The notes beneath the pieces are model-generated. The model searched no databases. It was given only the letters and a program-made list of their open reading frames with translations, and was not told the DNA's origin. The position numbers and the translations under genes were made by a program. 64,000 nt of DNA, taken from JAPOXR01 sp965219635. Its GTDB lineage: Bacteria; Pseudomonadota; Alphaproteobacteria; Rhodobacterales; Rhodobacteraceae. The stretch covers positions 1,054,001-1,118,000 of the forward strand of contig OZ244783.1 of NCBI GenBank assembly GCA_965219635.1, written 5' to 3'. Positions 62,431-64,000 of the stretch are shown in pieces (the stretch's first letter is position 1; every line of letters begins with the position of its first letter).

Positions 62431-63462
62431 ATGGCCTATCAATCGAATATCGGGTTGCGCCCCGCTGTCGTTTCCTCGGTGTTTGCCGGGGTCTTGCTGA
62501 CTGGCGTCACGGCGTTTGCGGAGGAGGCCACAGGGGCGGCGCAGAACTCCAGCCAGATGACATTGAGTTTTGGTTCCAAGCTGGTGGAGTTCGAGGGGGT
62601 ACCCTTGTCGCGACCGCTCAAGCGGCCCGACTATTTGGAACTCGCTGGCGAAGGGCTTGATCGGCCAAGCCGGCGTCCGGCGGTTGAAGCGGACACTGCA
62701 GTCGCTTCTCATACGCCGGCAAACTCATCCGGCTCCAGCCAAGCCGGTGGTCTTCCGGCTTTCGTTGCCTGGGCAGTAGGAGCGGATAGTGAAGCATCAA
62801 GGCAAGCAGCCTCCGACTTGGGCAACGAAACTGCCCGTACCGGTTTGCCACTCAGCGTAGAAGTCGCATCAGCCGATGCAGCTGAAGGCGGACAACAGAG
62901 TCAGTTCGGCAGAGTCCAATCGGGGGCGGCGGGATTCAATTCCGGTGACGGCCTGTTGGCGGATGAAGAAAGATGGGCCTCGTTGCCAATCAGAAACGCT
63001 GCATCTTACGTGGATTTGTTGAGCGTGACAGCCAATACACTTCAGCGTCCGAAGCGAAGACCCGTTTCGGTCGAAGAACTGGAATGCCTGGCGCATGCAA
63101 TCTACTTCGAGGCTCGGGGTGAAAGCGATGCTGGCAGGCGCGCCGTGGCAATGACCGTAATGAACAGGGTCAGATCAAACCGTTTCCCCGACACGATTTG
63201 CAAGGTTGTCAAACAGGGCGAGGGTGCAATCCACAGATGCCAGTTCTCCTACTACTGTGACGGCCGTCCGGAATTGATCCATGAGGCTGCTGTCTACAAG
63301 GAGATCAAGGATCTGGCGCGCAAGGTAGTTGAACGGCACATTCTGGCTGACCCGACGGGCGGTGCCACATACTTCCATGCCACGCGCATTCTGCCAAATT
63401 GGGCAAAGCAAATGAAGAAGACAACACGGATAGGCCGCCATGTCTTCTACAGGGACACCTGA
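62431..63462 (+). CDS. Cell-wall hydrolase, SleB/CwlJ family
   Basis: A 343-aa exported protein. The N-terminal hydrophobic segment (AVVSSVFAGVLLTGVTAFAE) is a signal peptide, followed by a long low-complexity linker. The C-terminal Hydrolase_2 (SleB) domain at about 208-343 has LECLAHAIYFEARGESDAGR with the catalytic Glu (EARGE), AVAMTVMNRVRSNRFPDTIC, QFSYYCDGRPELI and ATYFHATRILPNWAKQMKKT. It probably cleaves peptidoglycan during growth; spores are not implied. No clear ribosome-binding site is seen. Confidence 0.88.
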   Translation: MAYQSNIGLRPAVVSSVFAGVLLTGVTAFAEEATGAAQNSSQMTLSFGSKLVEFEGVPLSRPLKRPDYLELAGEGLDRPSRRPAVEADTAVASHTPANSSGSSQAGGLPAFVAWAVGADSEASRQAASDLGNETARTGLPLSVEVASADAAEGGQQSQFGRVQSGAAGFNSGDGLLADEERWASLPIRNAASYVDLLSVTANTLQRPKRRPVSVEELECLAHAIYFEARGESDAGRRAVAMTVMNRVRSNRFPDTICKVVKQGEGAIHRCQFSYYCDGRPELIHEAAVYKEIKDLARKVVERHILADPTGGATYFHATRILPNWAKQMKKTTRIGRHVFYRDT

Positions 63463-63542
63463 ACAACTTTGAAATCCCGTAATCCGGCATGGGCCGGAAA
63501 TGGAAAATGTCAGCAGTTAGTAACTTGAATTGGCGGGGCGCT

Positions 63543-64000
63543 ATGTCAGCAACAACACGGAAATACTTTGGAACCGACGGTGTGCGCGGCCAGGCAAATT
63601 CCAGCCCGATGACCGCGGAGGAAGTGCTGAAGCTCGGAATGTCGGCAGGCAACTGGTTCCGGCAGGTTGACTCCAAGTCCCACCGCGTCGTCATCGGCAA
63701 GGATACAAGGCGCTCGGGATACATGCTCGAGAACGCCTTGACTGCCGGCCTGACAGCGACAGGAATGAATGTGTTGTTGCTTGGGCCGGTGCCAACACCC
63801 GCTGTCGGACTGCTGACCCGTTCAATGCGCGCCGATCTGGGGATCATGATCTCTGCTTCCCACAACCCCTATCATGACAATGGCCTGAAGTTCTTCGGCC
63901 CTGATGGCTTCAAACTCTCGGACGAGGCTGAAGCGCAGATCGAACAAGGTATGTCAGCAGTCACAAATGTTCCGCCAGAAGGGATGGGCAGGGCAAAACG
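63543..64000 (+). CDS. glmM: Phosphoglucosamine mutase, 5' part (runs off the window)
   Basis: Converts glucosamine-6-phosphate to glucosamine-1-phosphate for UDP-GlcNAc, peptidoglycan and LPS synthesis. The visible 152 codons start MSATTRKYFGTDGVRGQANS and include VVIGKDTRRSGYMLENAL. The phosphoserine loop ISASHNPYHDNGLKFFGPDG has the catalytic Ser at about residue 104, and FKLSDEAE continues into the window end. GGCGGGG precedes the ATG. It lies 80 bases after the SleB gene on the same strand; both serve the cell wall. Confidence 0.95.
   Translation, partial: MSATTRKYFGTDGVRGQANSSPMTAEEVLKLGMSAGNWFRQVDSKSHRVVIGKDTRRSGYMLENALTAGLTATGMNVLLLGPVPTPAVGLLTRSMRADLGIMISASHNPYHDNGLKFFGPDGFKLSDEAEAQIEQGMSAVTNVPPEGMGRAK

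Overview
The window looks like a chromosomal segment of a marine alphaproteobacterium related to the Rhodobacterales (roseobacters). This rests on family-level resemblance: a DmdA-type DMSP demethylase directly followed by an AcuI-type acryloyl-CoA reductase, a glyQ-glyS-PPDK-like block, paired DUF2182/DUF1326 proteins and a DUF3772 mechanosensitive channel. Most genes are moderately GC-rich and tightly packed, with many 4-bp stop/start overlaps.

Layout. 0-12.6 kb is core: cysS-cimA, an MFS exporter, a 3-methyladenine DNA glycosylase with an esterase, a DUF924 protein, tpiA, two Fe-S assembly genes, tgt and lon. 12.7-17.7 kb is a decayed island between two tRNA-Val genes and a tRNA-Asp gene. 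It holds two broken tyrosine recombinases, an IS256-type transposase remnant, a SLOG/DUF2493 fragment and one intact nuclease-like gene. 18.2-36.2 kb holds a fibronectin-III autotransporter, an aldehyde dehydrogenase, DUF2182/DUF1326, dmdA-acuI, malate synthase G, a GIY-YIG protein, cysteine synthase, an MscS channel, AlaX, a class II aldolase and a peroxiredoxin.

After a tRNA-Ser(GGA) gene, 36.5-39.7 kb carries four different type II toxin-antitoxin modules in a row: MqsRA, HigBA-like, FitAB/VapBC-like and AbrB/PIN. In every one the antitoxin frame is open and the toxin frame is broken by a nonsense codon, a frameshift or a deletion. This is the most striking feature of the window. The cluster abuts a truncated ABC permease, so it appears to have replaced the end of a sugar-uptake operon.

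39.7-51 kb is a minus-strand carbohydrate/nitrile region. It has two solute-binding proteins, an LsrD/RhaQ-like permease, a fused two-domain ATPase plus permease, a ROK repressor, a cobalt-type nitrile hydratase (alpha, beta, accessory) and a ribokinase. 51-58.8 kb is core again: a SPOR/peptidoglycan-binding protein with a degenerate trypsin domain, glyQ, glyS and a PPDK-like protein with an altered N-terminal ATP-grasp. A restriction-modification system (small coupled ORF, C5-cytosine methyltransferase, PD-(D/E)XK-like nuclease) and about 1 kb of apparently non-coding DNA lie at 59.0-62.4 kb. A SleB-type cell-wall hydrolase and the 5' part of glmM close the window.

All family assignments come from reading motifs by eye; no database search was run.
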